From positions 5,952,001 to 6,016,000 of the forward strand of contig NZ_JBEJGY010000004.1 in assembly GCF_040253615.1 (NCBI RefSeq): a DNA stretch of 64,000 nt, written 5' to 3'. The stretch is from Streptomyces sp. Edi4. Its GTDB lineage: Bacteria; Actinomycetota; Actinomycetes; Streptomycetales; Streptomycetaceae. Below the pieces are notes generated by a model. The model had not been told where the DNA came from, made no database searches, and saw only the letters and a program-made list of their open reading frames with translations. The translations under genes were made by a program, and so were the position numbers. Positions 24,943-34,017 of this stretch are shown here, piece after piece (the first letter of the stretch is position 1; the number at the start of each line of letters is the position of its first letter).

Positions 24943-25860
24943 ATGGCCGTCGTCACGATGCGGGAGCTGCTGGAAAGCGGCGTCCACTTCGGTCACCAGA
25001 CCCGTCGTTGGAACCCGAAGATGAAGCGCTTCATCTTCACGGAGCGCAACGGCATCTACATCATCGACCTGCTCCAGTCGCTGTCGTACATCGACCGCGC
25101 CTACGAGTTCGTCAAGGAGACCGTCGCGCACGGCGGCTCCATCATGTTCGTCGGCACCAAGAAGCAGGCGCAGGAAGCGATCGCCGAGCAGGCGACGCGC
25201 GTGGGCATGCCCTACGTCAACCAGCGCTGGCTCGGCGGCATGCTGACCAACTTCTCCACCGTCTACAAGCGTCTGCAGCGCCTCAAGGAGCTTGAGCAGA
25301 TCGACTTCGAGGACGTCGCGGCTTCGGGTCTCACCAAGAAGGAGCTCCTGGTCCTCTCGCGCGAGAAGGCCAAGCTGGAGAAGACCCTCGGTGGCATCCG
25401 CGAGATGTCGAAGGTTCCCAGCGCCGTCTGGATCGTCGACACCAAGAAGGAGCACATCGCCGTCGGTGAGGCACGCAAGCTCCACATCCCCGTCGTCGCG
25501 ATCCTCGACACGAACTGCGACCCCGACGAGGTCGACTACAAGATCCCGGGCAACGACGACGCGATCCGTTCCGTCACCCTGCTCACCCGCGTGATCGCCG
25601 ACGCCGTCGCCGAGGGCCTCATCGCCCGTTCCGGCCAGGCCACGGGCGACTCGAAGCCGGGCGAGAAGGCGGCCGGCGAGCCGCTCGCCGAGTGGGAGCG
25701 CGACCTGCTCGAGGGTGACAAGAAGGCCGACGAGACCGAGGCGGCCGCCGCCGACGCCGCTCCGGCCGCCGAGGCCGAGAAGCCGGCCGAGGCCGCTGAG
25801 GCTCCGGCCGCCGAGGCCGAGGCCACCGAGGCTCCGGCCGCGGACGACGAGCAGGCCTGA
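24943..25860 (+). CDS. rpsB: 30S ribosomal protein S2
   Basis: Small-subunit protein needed for translation initiation. Family hallmarks: MRELLESGVHFGHQTRRWNP at the start, FVGTKKQAQEAIAEQA, and RWLGGMLTNF. The core ends near residue 235; a long Ala/Glu/Pro-rich tail (AEAPAAEAEATEAPAA) makes it 305 residues, typical for Streptomyces. ATG 24943 with AAGGAG upstream. It is followed by tsf after a terminator. Confidence 0.97.
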   Translation: MAVVTMRELLESGVHFGHQTRRWNPKMKRFIFTERNGIYIIDLLQSLSYIDRAYEFVKETVAHGGSIMFVGTKKQAQEAIAEQATRVGMPYVNQRWLGGMLTNFSTVYKRLQRLKELEQIDFEDVAASGLTKKELLVLSREKAKLEKTLGGIREMSKVPSAVWIVDTKKEHIAVGEARKLHIPVVAILDTNCDPDEVDYKIPGNDDAIRSVTLLTRVIADAVAEGLIARSGQATGDSKPGEKAAGEPLAEWERDLLEGDKKADETEAAAADAAPAAEAEKPAEAAEAPAAEAEATEAPAADDEQA

Positions 25861-25888
25861 CCCTTCACCGGGACCCACAGGTTCGGTA

Positions 25889-25923
25889 GTTGACGGCGGG
25901 GGCCACAAGCCCCCGCCGTCGAC
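25889..25923 (+). terminator. Hairpin between rpsB and tsf
   Basis: Arms 25892-25903 and 25909-25920 are exact complements (12 bp) around CACAA, extended by 3 more pairs including one G-U to 25889-25923. It would attenuate transcription into tsf. A second small palindrome, AGATCT-TCGT-AGATCT (25936-25951), follows, with TTTCT after it. Confidence 0.88.
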
Positions 25924-25981
25924 CCGTAGCCCCGCAGATCTTCGTAGATCTTTCTAGACTCCGAGAGAGAAACACAGACTC

Positions 25982-26818
25982 ATGGCGAACTACACCGCCG
26001 CTGACGTCAAGAAGCTCCGTGAGCTCACCGGCGCCGGCATGATGGACTGCAAGAAGGCCCTGGACGAGGCCGACGGCAACGTCGACAAGGCCGTCGAGGC
26101 CCTGCGCATCAAGGGCCAGAAGGGCGTCGCCAAGCGCGAGGGCCGCTCTGCCGAGAACGGCGCCGTCGTCTCCCTCATCTCCGAGGACAAGACCTCGGGC
26201 GTCCTGGTCGAGCTGAAGTGCGAGACGGACTTCGTCGCCAAGGGTGACAAGTTCCAGGCCGTCGCCGCCAAGCTGGCCGAGCACGTCGCCGCCACCTCCC
26301 CGGCCGACATCGCCGCCCTGCTCGCCTCCGAGATCGAGGCCGGCAAGACCGTCCAGGCGTTCGTGGACGAGGCCAACGCCAACCTCGGCGAGAAGATCGT
26401 CCTGGACCGCTTCGCGCAGTTCACCGGCGGTTACGTGGCTGCGTACATGCACCGCACGATGCCCGACCTGCCGCCGCAGATCGGTGTCCTGGTCGAGCTC
26501 GACCAGGAGAACGCCGAGGTCGCCAAGGGCGTCGCGCAGCACATCGCCGCCTTCGCGCCGAAGTACCTCACCCGTGAGGACGTTCCGGCCGAGGTCGTCG
26601 AGACCGAGCGTCGTGTCGCCGAGGAGACCACCCGCGCCGAGGGCAAGCCCGAGGCCGCGCTCCCGAAGATCGTCGAGGGTCGCGTCAACGGCTTCTTCAA
26701 GGACGCCACGCTGCTGGGCCAGCCGTACGCGCTGGACAACAAGAAGTCCGTCGAGCAGGTGCTGAAGGAGGCCGGTGTCACCCTGAAGCGCTTCTCGCGC
26801 ATCAAGGTCGGCATCTGA
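25982..26818 (+). CDS. tsf: Elongation factor Ts
   Basis: Exchanges GDP for GTP on EF-Tu. 278 residues. UBA-like N-terminus: YTAADVKKLRELTGAGMMDC and KKALDEADGNVDKAVE. Core domain includes ELKCETDFVAKGDKF, then VLVELDQENAEVAKGVAQHI and the C-terminus FSRIKVGI. ATG 25982 follows CCGAGAGAG. The gene is set off from rpsB by a hairpin and from pyrH by a T-tailed terminator, so levels of the three products can differ. Confidence 0.97.
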   Translation: MANYTAADVKKLRELTGAGMMDCKKALDEADGNVDKAVEALRIKGQKGVAKREGRSAENGAVVSLISEDKTSGVLVELKCETDFVAKGDKFQAVAAKLAEHVAATSPADIAALLASEIEAGKTVQAFVDEANANLGEKIVLDRFAQFTGGYVAAYMHRTMPDLPPQIGVLVELDQENAEVAKGVAQHIAAFAPKYLTREDVPAEVVETERRVAEETTRAEGKPEAALPKIVEGRVNGFFKDATLLGQPYALDNKKSVEQVLKEAGVTLKRFSRIKVGI

Positions 26819-26907
26819 GTCGGTTCGGCGTTCGACACTGGACCCCGCTAGGGTCTGAGGCAGTCGTCGGCCGCACACGCGACGGACGACCGCAGATCTG
26901 ACGAGGA

Positions 26908-26955
26908 GGCCATTGCCGCTAGGGACCACGAGTACCCACCGGCAATGGCCTTCTT
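26908..26955 (+). terminator. Terminator between tsf and pyrH with T-rich tail
   Basis: GGCCATTGCCG (26908-26918) is the exact complement of CGGCAATGGCC (26940-26950); the 21-nt loop is followed by TTCTT. This resembles a classical intrinsic terminator, unusual for this GC-rich genome. Confidence 0.82.
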
Positions 26956-26978
26956 CGTATGTGCACGAGGAGATCCCC

Positions 26979-27767
26979 ATGAGTAAGGGCGCGGACACCG
27001 CCACAGCCGATCACTCGGCCGACCACAAGCGCGATGACGGCAAGGTGGCCGGGCGCTTCATGCTGAAGCTTTCCGGCGAGGCGTTCGCCGGCGGCGGGGG
27101 GCTCGGAGTCGACCCCGACGTCGTGCACAACATCGCCCGCGAGATCGCCGCCGTCGTCCGTGACGGCGCGCAGATCGCCGTCGTCATCGGCGGCGGCAAC
27201 TTCTTCCGGGGCGCCGAGCTCCAGCAGCGCGGCATGGACCGGGCCCGTTCGGACTACATGGGCATGCTCGGGACGGTCATGAACTGCCTGGCCCTCCAGG
27301 ACTTCCTGGAGAAGGAGGGCATCGACTCGCGCGTCCAGACCGCCATCACGATGGGCCAGGTCGCCGAGCCGTACATCCCGCTGCGCGCCGTGCGCCACCT
27401 GGAGAAGGGGCGCGTCGTGATCTTCGGCGCGGGCATGGGCATGCCGTACTTCTCCACCGACACCACCGCTGCCCAGCGTGCCCTGGAGATCGACGCCGAG
27501 GCCATGCTGATGGGCAAGAACGGCGTGGACGGGGTCTACGACTCCGACCCCCGGATCAACACCGACGCGGTGAAGTTCGACGCGCTGGAGTACGGCGAGG
27601 TCATCACGCGCGACCTCAAGGTCGCCGACATGACCGCGATCACCCTGTGCCGCGACAACAACCTCCCGATCCTCGTCTTCGAGCTCCTTACGGCCGGAAA
27701 CATCGCGCGCGCCGTCAAGGGTGAGAAGATCGGCACGCTCGTGAGCGACCAGGGCACCCGGGCCTGA
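26979..27767 (+). CDS. pyrH: Uridylate kinase
   Basis: Phosphorylates UMP to UDP in pyrimidine synthesis. 262 residues. Amino-acid kinase fold motifs: FMLKLSGEAFAGGGGLG, VVIGGGNFFRG, MGMLGTVMNCLAL, GKNGVDGVYDSDPR. The first 25 residues are hydrophilic and variable. ATG 26979 is preceded by GAGGAGAT at 26967-26974. A spacer of about 120 bases separates it from frr. Confidence 0.96.
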   Translation: MSKGADTATADHSADHKRDDGKVAGRFMLKLSGEAFAGGGGLGVDPDVVHNIAREIAAVVRDGAQIAVVIGGGNFFRGAELQQRGMDRARSDYMGMLGTVMNCLALQDFLEKEGIDSRVQTAITMGQVAEPYIPLRAVRHLEKGRVVIFGAGMGMPYFSTDTTAAQRALEIDAEAMLMGKNGVDGVYDSDPRINTDAVKFDALEYGEVITRDLKVADMTAITLCRDNNLPILVFELLTAGNIARAVKGEKIGTLVSDQGTRA

Positions 27768-27891
27768 CCGGGGGATGGACAATCCCCTGCCGGTCGGACA
27801 CCGTGCAGGGAAAGACGCTGGTTATCCAGGGCCCGACGGCTCAGGTCGCCCTGAGCACTCCCGGCCCACCCAAGACATGCAGGAGCAAGTG

Positions 27892-28449
27892 GTGATCGAA
27901 GAAACCCTCCTCGAGGCCGAGGAGAAGATGGAGAAGGCCGTCGTGGTGGCCAAGGAGGACTTCGCCGCGATCCGCACCGGCCGTGCGCACCCGGCGATGT
28001 TCAACAAGATCGTGGCCGACTACTACGGCGCGCTGACGCCGATCAACCAGCTGGCCTCCTTCTCGGTGCCGGAGCCGCGCATGGCGGTGGTGACCCCGTT
28101 CGACAAGAGCGCGCTGCGCAACATCGAGCAGGCGATCCGCGACTCCGACCTGGGCGTCAACCCCAGCAACGACGGCAGCATCATCCGCGTGAACTTCCCC
28201 GAGCTCACCGAGGAGCGCCGCCGCGACTACATCAAGGTCGCGCGCACCAAGGCCGAGGACTCCAAGGTGTCGATCCGCGCCGTGCGCCGCAAGGCCAAGG
28301 ACGCCCTCGACAAGCTCGTCAAGGACAAGGAGTCCGGCGAGGACGAGGTCCGCCGTGCGGAGAAGGAGCTCGACGACACCACCGCCAAGTACGTGGCGCA
28401 GGTCGACGAGCTGCTCAAGCACAAGGAAGCAGAGCTGCTAGAGGTCTGA
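27892..28449 (+). CDS. frr: Ribosome recycling factor
   Basis: Splits post-termination ribosomes with EF-G. 185 residues, exact family length. Starts VIEETLLEAEEKMEKAV from GTG 27892, with AGGAG at 27881-27885. Conserved IRTGRAHPAMFNKI and VNFPELTEERRRDY, and coiled C-terminus AEKELDDTTAKYVAQVDELL. Stop shares one base with the cdsA start. Confidence 0.97.
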   Translation: MIEETLLEAEEKMEKAVVVAKEDFAAIRTGRAHPAMFNKIVADYYGALTPINQLASFSVPEPRMAVVTPFDKSALRNIEQAIRDSDLGVNPSNDGSIIRVNFPELTEERRRDYIKVARTKAEDSKVSIRAVRRKAKDALDKLVKDKESGEDEVRRAEKELDDTTAKYVAQVDELLKHKEAELLEV

Positions 28450-29558
28450 TGAACGACTCTTCCTGGGGGGCTCCGCCGAGACCCGCGTACTGGGGAACCC
28501 CCGAGGGGCCTTCCCAGGGGGCGTTCGCGGCGGGGCCCGCATACGATGCGTATGACGCCCCGCCCGTGGCGAGGACGCAGCCGATGCCCGTCGTGTCCGA
28601 CGCGGGCGAACACGCCGAAGACCGCGACGAACGTGAGCAGGGGGCTGCTTTGACGGGCGGCCCTCTGTTCCGCGACGAGACGCCGCAGGAGCCCATGGCA
28701 AGCACCCCGCCCATGCCGCCCGTGCCCGCGCAGCCGGAGAAGAAGCGGGCCGGGCGCGATCTGCGGTCCGCGATAGGGGTCGGCGTCGCGCTCGGTGCGG
28801 TGATCATCGCCTCGCTGTTCGTGGTGAAGGCGGTCTTCGTCGGGGTCATCGCGGTCGCCGTCGTCGTGGGGCTGTGGGAGCTCACCAGCCGCCTGGAAGA
28901 GCGCAAGCAGATCAAGGCACCGCTGGTCCCGCTCGCGGTGGGCGGCGCGGCGATGGTGATCGCCGGGTACGTCAGCGGCGCCGAGGGCGCGTGGGTGGCG
29001 ATGGCACTCACCTCGCTCGCGGTGCTCGTGTGGCGGATGACCGAGCCGCCCGAGAACTATCTGCGGGACGTGACGGCGGGCGTCTTCGCCGCGTTCTACG
29101 TGCCTTTCCTCGCCACGTTCGTCGCGATGCTGCTCACCGCCGACGACGGTCCCTGGCGGGTCCTGACGTTCCTGCTGCTGACCGTGGTCAGCGACACCGG
29201 CGCCTACGCGATCGGCTGGCGCTTCGGCAAGCACAAGCTCGCGCCGCGCATCAGCCCCGGCAAGACCCGCGAGGGCTTGTTCGGGGCGGTGTCGTTCGCG
29301 ATGGTCGCGGGCGCGCTGTGCATGCAGTTCCTCATCGACGACGGCACGTGGTGGCAGGGCCTGCTGCTCGGCCTCGCGGTCGCCGCGAGCGCCACGCTGG
29401 GCGACCTCGGCGAGTCGATGATCAAGCGTGATCTCGGCATCAAGGACATGGGCACCCTGCTCCCCGGCCACGGCGGCATCATGGACCGCCTGGACTCCCT
29501 GCTGCCGACCGCCCCGGTGGTGTGGCTGCTCCTTGCGGTGTTCGTGGGCACGGGGTGA
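28449..29558 (+). CDS. cdsA: Phosphatidate cytidylyltransferase
   Basis: Makes CDP-diacylglycerol from CTP and phosphatidate for phospholipid synthesis; integral membrane protein. The first 100 residues are hydrophilic and Pro/Asp-rich, a streptomycete extension. Then about eight membrane helices. The CDP-diglyceride synthetase signature is clear: SMIKRDLGIKDMGTLLPGHG, followed by GIMDRLDSL. 369 residues. Coupled to frr by TGATG. A strong terminator follows. Confidence 0.94.
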   Translation: MNDSSWGAPPRPAYWGTPEGPSQGAFAAGPAYDAYDAPPVARTQPMPVVSDAGEHAEDRDEREQGAALTGGPLFRDETPQEPMASTPPMPPVPAQPEKKRAGRDLRSAIGVGVALGAVIIASLFVVKAVFVGVIAVAVVVGLWELTSRLEERKQIKAPLVPLAVGGAAMVIAGYVSGAEGAWVAMALTSLAVLVWRMTEPPENYLRDVTAGVFAAFYVPFLATFVAMLLTADDGPWRVLTFLLLTVVSDTGAYAIGWRFGKHKLAPRISPGKTREGLFGAVSFAMVAGALCMQFLIDDGTWWQGLLLGLAVAASATLGDLGESMIKRDLGIKDMGTLLPGHGGIMDRLDSLLPTAPVVWLLLAVFVGTG

Positions 29559-29640
29559 CCTGGCGGCCGCGGTGCCGCTCGGCGGGAATCGGGCGCCGAT
29601 TCGGGCTCGGTACGGGCCGGGCGGGCTCCGGTTACTCTTG

Positions 29641-29674
29641 AAGGGCGCGTCGCTCGCGAGCGACGCGCCCTTTT
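29641..29674 (+). terminator. Strong terminator after cdsA with T-run
   Basis: AAGGGCGCGTCGCT (29641-29654) pairs fully with AGCGACGCGCCCTT (29659-29672) around CGCG; the whole element is a 32-bp palindrome ending in TTTT. A near-ideal intrinsic terminator. Confidence 0.94.
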
Positions 29675-29790
29675 CGGCCCCGCGTCTGCGGGGGTGATCC
29701 AGTGAGGTCTCCTGGCTTCGGCACCGTATCGTCGCCTGCTCCGCGCCCAGCGGGGATCGCCGGCCTCGTCGTACTGAGGAGTTACCGCTC

Positions 29791-30903
29791 ATGGCACGCC
29801 CCGTCCCGGGAGAACTCACCTTCACCGCGCCCCGCGGAGCGAAGCAGCCGCCGCGGCACCTCGCCGACCTCTCGCCCGCCGAGCGCAAGGAAGCCGTCGC
29901 CGCGATCGGCGAGAAGCCCTTCCGCGCCAAGCAGCTCTCGCAGCACTACTTCGCGCGCTACGCCCACGACCCGGCCGAGTGGACCGACATCCCGCTCGCC
30001 GCGCGCGGCCGGCTCCAGGAGGAGCTGCTGCCCGATCTGATGTCGGTCGTCCGGCACATCTCCTGCGACGAGGACACCACCCGCAAGACGCTGTGGAAGC
30101 TGCACGACGGCACGCTCGTCGAGTCCGTCCTGATGCGCTACCCGGACCGGGTGACCATGTGCATCTCCTCGCAGGCCGGCTGCGGCATGAACTGCCCGTT
30201 CTGCGCCACCGGCCAGGCGGGCCTCGACCGCAACCTCTCGACCGCCGAGATCGTGCACCAGATCGTCGACGGCATGCGCGCCCTGCGCGACGGCGAGGTG
30301 CCGGGCGGCCCGGCGCGCCTGTCCAACATCGTCTTCATGGGCATGGGCGAGCCGCTGGCCAACTACAAGCGGGTCGTCGGCGCGATCCGCCGCCTCACCG
30401 ACCCCGAGCCCGACGGCCTCGGCCTGTCCCAGCGCGGCATCACCGTCTCGACCGTGGGCCTGGTCCCCGCCATGCACCGCTTCGCCGACGAGGGCTTCAA
30501 GTGCCGGCTCGCGGTGAGCCTGCACGCCCCCGACGACGAACTGCGCGACACCCTCGTCCCGGTCAACACCCGCTGGAAGGTCCGCGAGGTCCTGGACGCG
30601 GCCTGGGAGTACGCCGAGAAGTCCGGGCGCCGCATCTCCATCGAGTACGCCCTGATCCGCGACATCAACGACCAGGCGTGGCGTGGCGATCTGCTCGGCC
30701 GGCTCCTCAAGGGCAAGCGCGTGCACGTCAACCTCATCCCGCTGAACCCGACGCCGGGCTCCAAGTGGACGGCCTCGCGGCCCGAGGACGAGAAGGCGTT
30801 CGTCGAGGCCATCGCGGCCCACGGGGTGCCCGTGACGGTGCGTGACACCCGGGGCCAGGAGATCGACGGGGCCTGCGGTCAGCTGGCGGCTTCCGAGCGG
30901 TAG
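29791..30903 (+). CDS. rlmN: 23S rRNA/tRNA adenine-C2 methyltransferase RlmN
   Basis: Radical-SAM enzyme that methylates A2503 of 23S rRNA and A37 of some tRNAs. The cluster motif CGMNCPFC provides Cys131, Cys135 and Cys138. The C-terminal catalytic cysteine is Cys362 in DGACGQL, and a second mechanism Cys would be upstream. GEPLANYKRVV and SLHAPDDELRDTLVPVN are family markers. 370 residues. GAGGAGTT precedes ATG 29791. The upstream 230 bases contain the cdsA terminator; a thiamine riboswitch follows about 130 bases downstream. Confidence 0.95.
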   Translation: MARPVPGELTFTAPRGAKQPPRHLADLSPAERKEAVAAIGEKPFRAKQLSQHYFARYAHDPAEWTDIPLAARGRLQEELLPDLMSVVRHISCDEDTTRKTLWKLHDGTLVESVLMRYPDRVTMCISSQAGCGMNCPFCATGQAGLDRNLSTAEIVHQIVDGMRALRDGEVPGGPARLSNIVFMGMGEPLANYKRVVGAIRRLTDPEPDGLGLSQRGITVSTVGLVPAMHRFADEGFKCRLAVSLHAPDDELRDTLVPVNTRWKVREVLDAAWEYAEKSGRRISIEYALIRDINDQAWRGDLLGRLLKGKRVHVNLIPLNPTPGSKWTASRPEDEKAFVEAIAAHGVPVTVRDTRGQEIDGACGQLAASER

Positions 30904-31030
30904 CCGCAGGGGGGCCGGAGCGCGCGTCGGAGCCTGCGCCGGGGGTCTGCCGGGGCCGTCGTCCGACCCGCGAAACGACCCGGGCCGCGCCGAGGGGCCC
31001 GTGTAACCTGGCGGGAAACATCTGCATATT
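30904..31030. other. rlmN-riboswitch spacer with possible promoter
   Basis: 127 bases. A -10-like TAACCT at 31004-31009 sits 22 bases before the riboswitch. No clear -35. Likely promoter of the thiB-thiP-thiQ operon. Confidence 0.4.
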
Positions 31031-31134
31031 CCGACAGGGGAGCGCCACAGCGCTGAGAGTGCGGTACCCATCACTGGGACACGGACCGCAGACCCTCTGA
31101 ACCTTGCCCCGGTCATGCGGGGTAGGAAGTTCGG
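31031..31134 (+). promoter_or_regulatory. TPP riboswitch (THI element)
   Basis: Senses thiamine pyrophosphate in the leader RNA. Conserved core: CTGAGAG at 31053-31059, a P3 helix GCGGT (31061-31065) with ACCGC (31085-31089), CCCTCTGAACC at 31093-31103, and the tail GGTAGGAAG at 31121-31129. The closing P1 helix is CCGA (31031-31034) with TCGG (31131-31134). A 16-bp terminator follows 20 bases later, so the mode is probably transcription termination when TPP is abundant. The downstream genes are a thiamine transporter, as expected. Confidence 0.95.
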
Positions 31135-31153
31135 CGATTACTCAAGCTGTTGC

Positions 31154-31190
31154 GCCCTGCCCGCACGACCTCGCGTCGTGCGGGCAGGGC
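31154..31190 (+). terminator. Riboswitch expression-platform terminator
   Basis: Arms 31154-31169 and 31175-31190 are perfect complements over 16 bases, loop CTCGC, followed by CGCGTCTCTT. It sits between the TPP aptamer and thiB. The element would stop transcription when ligand is bound; I could not identify the competing antiterminator. Confidence 0.85.
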
Positions 31191-31228
31191 CGCGTCTCTT
31201 CCTGGTCATCTCCAGGAGGAATGAAGAA

Positions 31229-32326
31229 ATGCGCAGTACCACCAGGCTCGCGGCCGCGTCGCTCGCCGCCGCCCTCGGACTCGCCACGCTCGCGGCGTGC
31301 GGCGGCTCGGACGGCAAGAAGGCGTCCGGCACCAGCGGATCCGGCGGCAGGACCGTCACCCTGGTCAGCCACGACTCGTTCGCCGCATCCGACCCGGTGC
31401 TCAAGGCGTTCACCGCCCAGAGCGGCTACACCGTCAAGGTACTCAAGAGCGGGGACGCCGGCGCCGCCCTCAACCAGGAGATCCTGACCAAGGGCTCCCC
31501 GCGCGGAGACGTGTTCTTCGGCGTCGACAACACCCTGCTCTCGCGCGCCCTGGACAACGGCATCTTCACCCCGTACGAGGCCAAGGGCCTGGACCGGGTG
31601 CCCGCCGAGGACCAGCTCGACAAGGACAAGCGCCGGGTCACACCCATCGACACCGGCGACATCTGCGTCAACTACGACAAGAAGTACTTCGCGGACAAGA
31701 AACTCAGCCCCCCGCAGTCCTTCGACGACCTGATCAAGCCCGAGTACAAGAACCTCCTCGTCACGGAGAACGTCGCGACGTCCTCGCCCGGGCTCGGCTT
31801 CATGCTCGGCTCCGTCGCCAAGTACGGGGACGCGGGCTGGCAGGACTACTGGAAGAAGCTGAAGGCCAACGGCGTCAAGGTCGACGACGGCTGGGAGCAG
31901 GCCTACAACACCGACTTCTCCGGCTCGGCCGGCGGCAAGAAGGCCAAGGGCGACCGCCCGCTGGTCGTCTCCTACGCATCGAGCCCGCCCGCCGAGGTCA
32001 TCTACGCCGACCCCAAGCCCGCCGAGGCTCCCACCGGCGTCGCCACCGGCACGTGCTTTCGCCAGATCGAGTTCGCGGGACTGCTCAAGGGCGCCAAGAA
32101 CGAAGCCGGCGGCAAGGCGCTCCTGGACTTCCTTATCTCCAAGAAGTTCCAGGAGGACATGCCGCTCCAGATGTTCGTGGACCCGGTGGCCAAGGACGCC
32201 TCGGTGCCGCCGGAGTTCACCAAGTTCGGCGCCAAGATCACGAACTCGGCGACCGTGGCCCCTGACAAGATCGCCAAGAACCGTGACCAGTGGGTCAAGT
32301 CGTGGTCCTCGCTCGTCCTGAAGTAG
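31229..32326 (+). CDS. thiB: Thiamine ABC transporter substrate-binding lipoprotein
   Basis: Periplasm-facing receptor that captures thiamine and hands it to ThiP-ThiQ. 365 residues. Lipoprotein signal with lipobox LAAC (Cys24). TbpA/ThiB-type body: TVTLVSHDSFAASD, FFGVDNTLLSRAL, FMLGSVAKYGD and QFAG-like IEFAGLLKGA. ATG 31229 is preceded by AGGAGGA at 31214-31220. Under TPP riboswitch control. thiP overlaps its 3' end. Confidence 0.93.
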   Translation: MRSTTRLAAASLAAALGLATLAACGGSDGKKASGTSGSGGRTVTLVSHDSFAASDPVLKAFTAQSGYTVKVLKSGDAGAALNQEILTKGSPRGDVFFGVDNTLLSRALDNGIFTPYEAKGLDRVPAEDQLDKDKRRVTPIDTGDICVNYDKKYFADKKLSPPQSFDDLIKPEYKNLLVTENVATSSPGLGFMLGSVAKYGDAGWQDYWKKLKANGVKVDDGWEQAYNTDFSGSAGGKKAKGDRPLVVSYASSPPAEVIYADPKPAEAPTGVATGTCFRQIEFAGLLKGAKNEAGGKALLDFLISKKFQEDMPLQMFVDPVAKDASVPPEFTKFGAKITNSATVAPDKIAKNRDQWVKSWSSLVLK

Positions 32327-34017
32327 AGCGCCACGCGGACCGGCCGCCCCGGAAGCAGGGGCGGCGCGGCGCCGTGCGACGGGGCGCGGCGCGGTTCGCG
32401 CTCATGGCCGTGCCGCTCGCGTTCTTCGCGCTGTTCTTCGCCTGGCCCGTGGCCGCCATCGTCGGCCGGGGGCTCAGGGCGGACGGCGCCTGGCAGCTCG
32501 GCCGGCTCACCCAGGTCCTCGGCGACCCCGACATCACCCACGTGCTGTGGTTCACCACCTGGCAGGCGCTCGCCTCCACCGCGCTCACCCTCGTGATCGC
32601 CCTGCCCGGCGCCTACGTCTTCGCCCGCCTCGACTTCCCCGGAAAGCAGTTCCTGCGGGCCGTGGTCACCGTGCCCTTCGTACTGCCGACCGTCGTCGTG
32701 GGCAGCGCGTTCCTCGCGCTGCTCGGCCGGGGCGGGCTGCTCGACCAGCTGTGGGGTCTGCGCCTGGACACCACGGTGTGGGCGATCCTGCTCGCCCACG
32801 TCTTCTTCAACTACGCGGTGGTCGTACGCACCGTGGGGGGCCTGTGGTCCCAGCTCGACCCGCGTCAGGAAGAAGCCGCACGCGTGCTCGGCGCCTCCCG
32901 GTGGACGGCCTGGCGCACCGTCACGCTCCCCGCGCTCGGCCCCGCCGTCGCCGCGGCCGCCCTCATGGTCTTCCTCTTCACCTTCACCTCCTTCGGTGTC
33001 GTGCAGATCCTCGGCGGCCCGACCTTCTCCACCCTCGAAGTGGAGATCTACCGCCAGACCGCCGAACTCCTCGACCTGCCGACCGCCGCCGTCCTGACCA
33101 TCGCGCAGTTCGCCGCGGTCGGCGCGGTCCTGGCCGTGCACGCCTGGACGGTGCGCCGCCGCGAGAGCACCCTGAAACTGGTCGACCCCGCCCACACGGC
33201 CCGCCGCCCGCGCGGCGCCGCGCAGCGGACCCTGCTCGCCTCGGTCCTCGCGGTCGTGGCCCTGCTGATCCTGCTGCCCGTAGGCGTCCTGATCGAGCGC
33301 TCCCTCGACACACCGGGCGGCTACGGATTCGGCTACTACCGCGCGCTCCAGGACGCCGGGGACAACGGAAGCTTCCTCGTGGCGCCCATCGAGGCGATCG
33401 GGAACTCCCTCCAGTACGCCCTCGCCGCCACCGCGATCGCGCTGGTCGTCGGCGGCCTGGCGGCAGCGGCCCTGGCCCGGCGCGGCAGCGGCCGCCTCAT
33501 GCGGGGCTTCGACGCGCTGCTCATGCTGCCGCTCGGCGTCTCGGCCGTGACCGTCGGCTTCGGCTTCCTGATCACCCTGGACGAGCCGCCCCTGGACCTC
33601 AGGACCTCCTGGATCCTGGTGCCGCTCGCCCAAGCCCTTGTCGGCACGCCCTTCGTCGTACGGATCATGCTGCCGGTGCTGCGCGCGGTGGACCAGCGCC
33701 TGCGCGAGGCGGCGGCCGTGCTCGGCGCCTCCCCGCTGCGGGTCTGGCGCGAAGTGGACCTGCCGCTGGTGCGCAGGGCGCTCCTGGTGGCGGCCGGCTT
33801 CGCGTTCGCGGTCTCACTCGGCGAGTTCGGGGCGACCGTCTTCATCGCCCGGCCCGACCACCCGACGCTGCCCGTCGCGGTGGCCCGCCTGCTCGGCCGG
33901 GCCGGCGACCTCAACTACGGCCAGGCGATGGCCCTCAGCACGATTTTGATGGTGGTGTGCGCGGTGGCGCTGCTCGTCCTGGAACGCCTGCGGACCGACC
34001 GGAGCGGGGAGCTGTGA
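32290..34017 (+). CDS. thiP: Thiamine ABC transporter permease ThiP (fused two-domain)
   Basis: Inner-membrane channel with two fused permease halves and about twelve helices, 575 residues. Each half has an EAA loop that contacts ThiQ: EEAARVLGASRWTAWRTV in the first, REAAAVLGASPLRVWREV in the second. Helices include FFALFFAWPVAAIVG and LLILLPVGVLIE. GTG starts at 32290 and 32302 are both in frame and neither has a good Shine-Dalgarno; both overlap thiB. The stop overlaps the thiQ start (TGATG at 34015). Confidence 0.92.
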   Translation: MGQVVVLARPEVERHADRPPRKQGRRGAVRRGAARFALMAVPLAFFALFFAWPVAAIVGRGLRADGAWQLGRLTQVLGDPDITHVLWFTTWQALASTALTLVIALPGAYVFARLDFPGKQFLRAVVTVPFVLPTVVVGSAFLALLGRGGLLDQLWGLRLDTTVWAILLAHVFFNYAVVVRTVGGLWSQLDPRQEEAARVLGASRWTAWRTVTLPALGPAVAAAALMVFLFTFTSFGVVQILGGPTFSTLEVEIYRQTAELLDLPTAAVLTIAQFAAVGAVLAVHAWTVRRRESTLKLVDPAHTARRPRGAAQRTLLASVLAVVALLILLPVGVLIERSLDTPGGYGFGYYRALQDAGDNGSFLVAPIEAIGNSLQYALAATAIALVVGGLAAAALARRGSGRLMRGFDALLMLPLGVSAVTVGFGFLITLDEPPLDLRTSWILVPLAQALVGTPFVVRIMLPVLRAVDQRLREAAAVLGASPLRVWREVDLPLVRRALLVAAGFAFAVSLGEFGATVFIARPDHPTLPVAVARLLGRAGDLNYGQAMALSTILMVVCAVALLVLERLRTDRSGEL

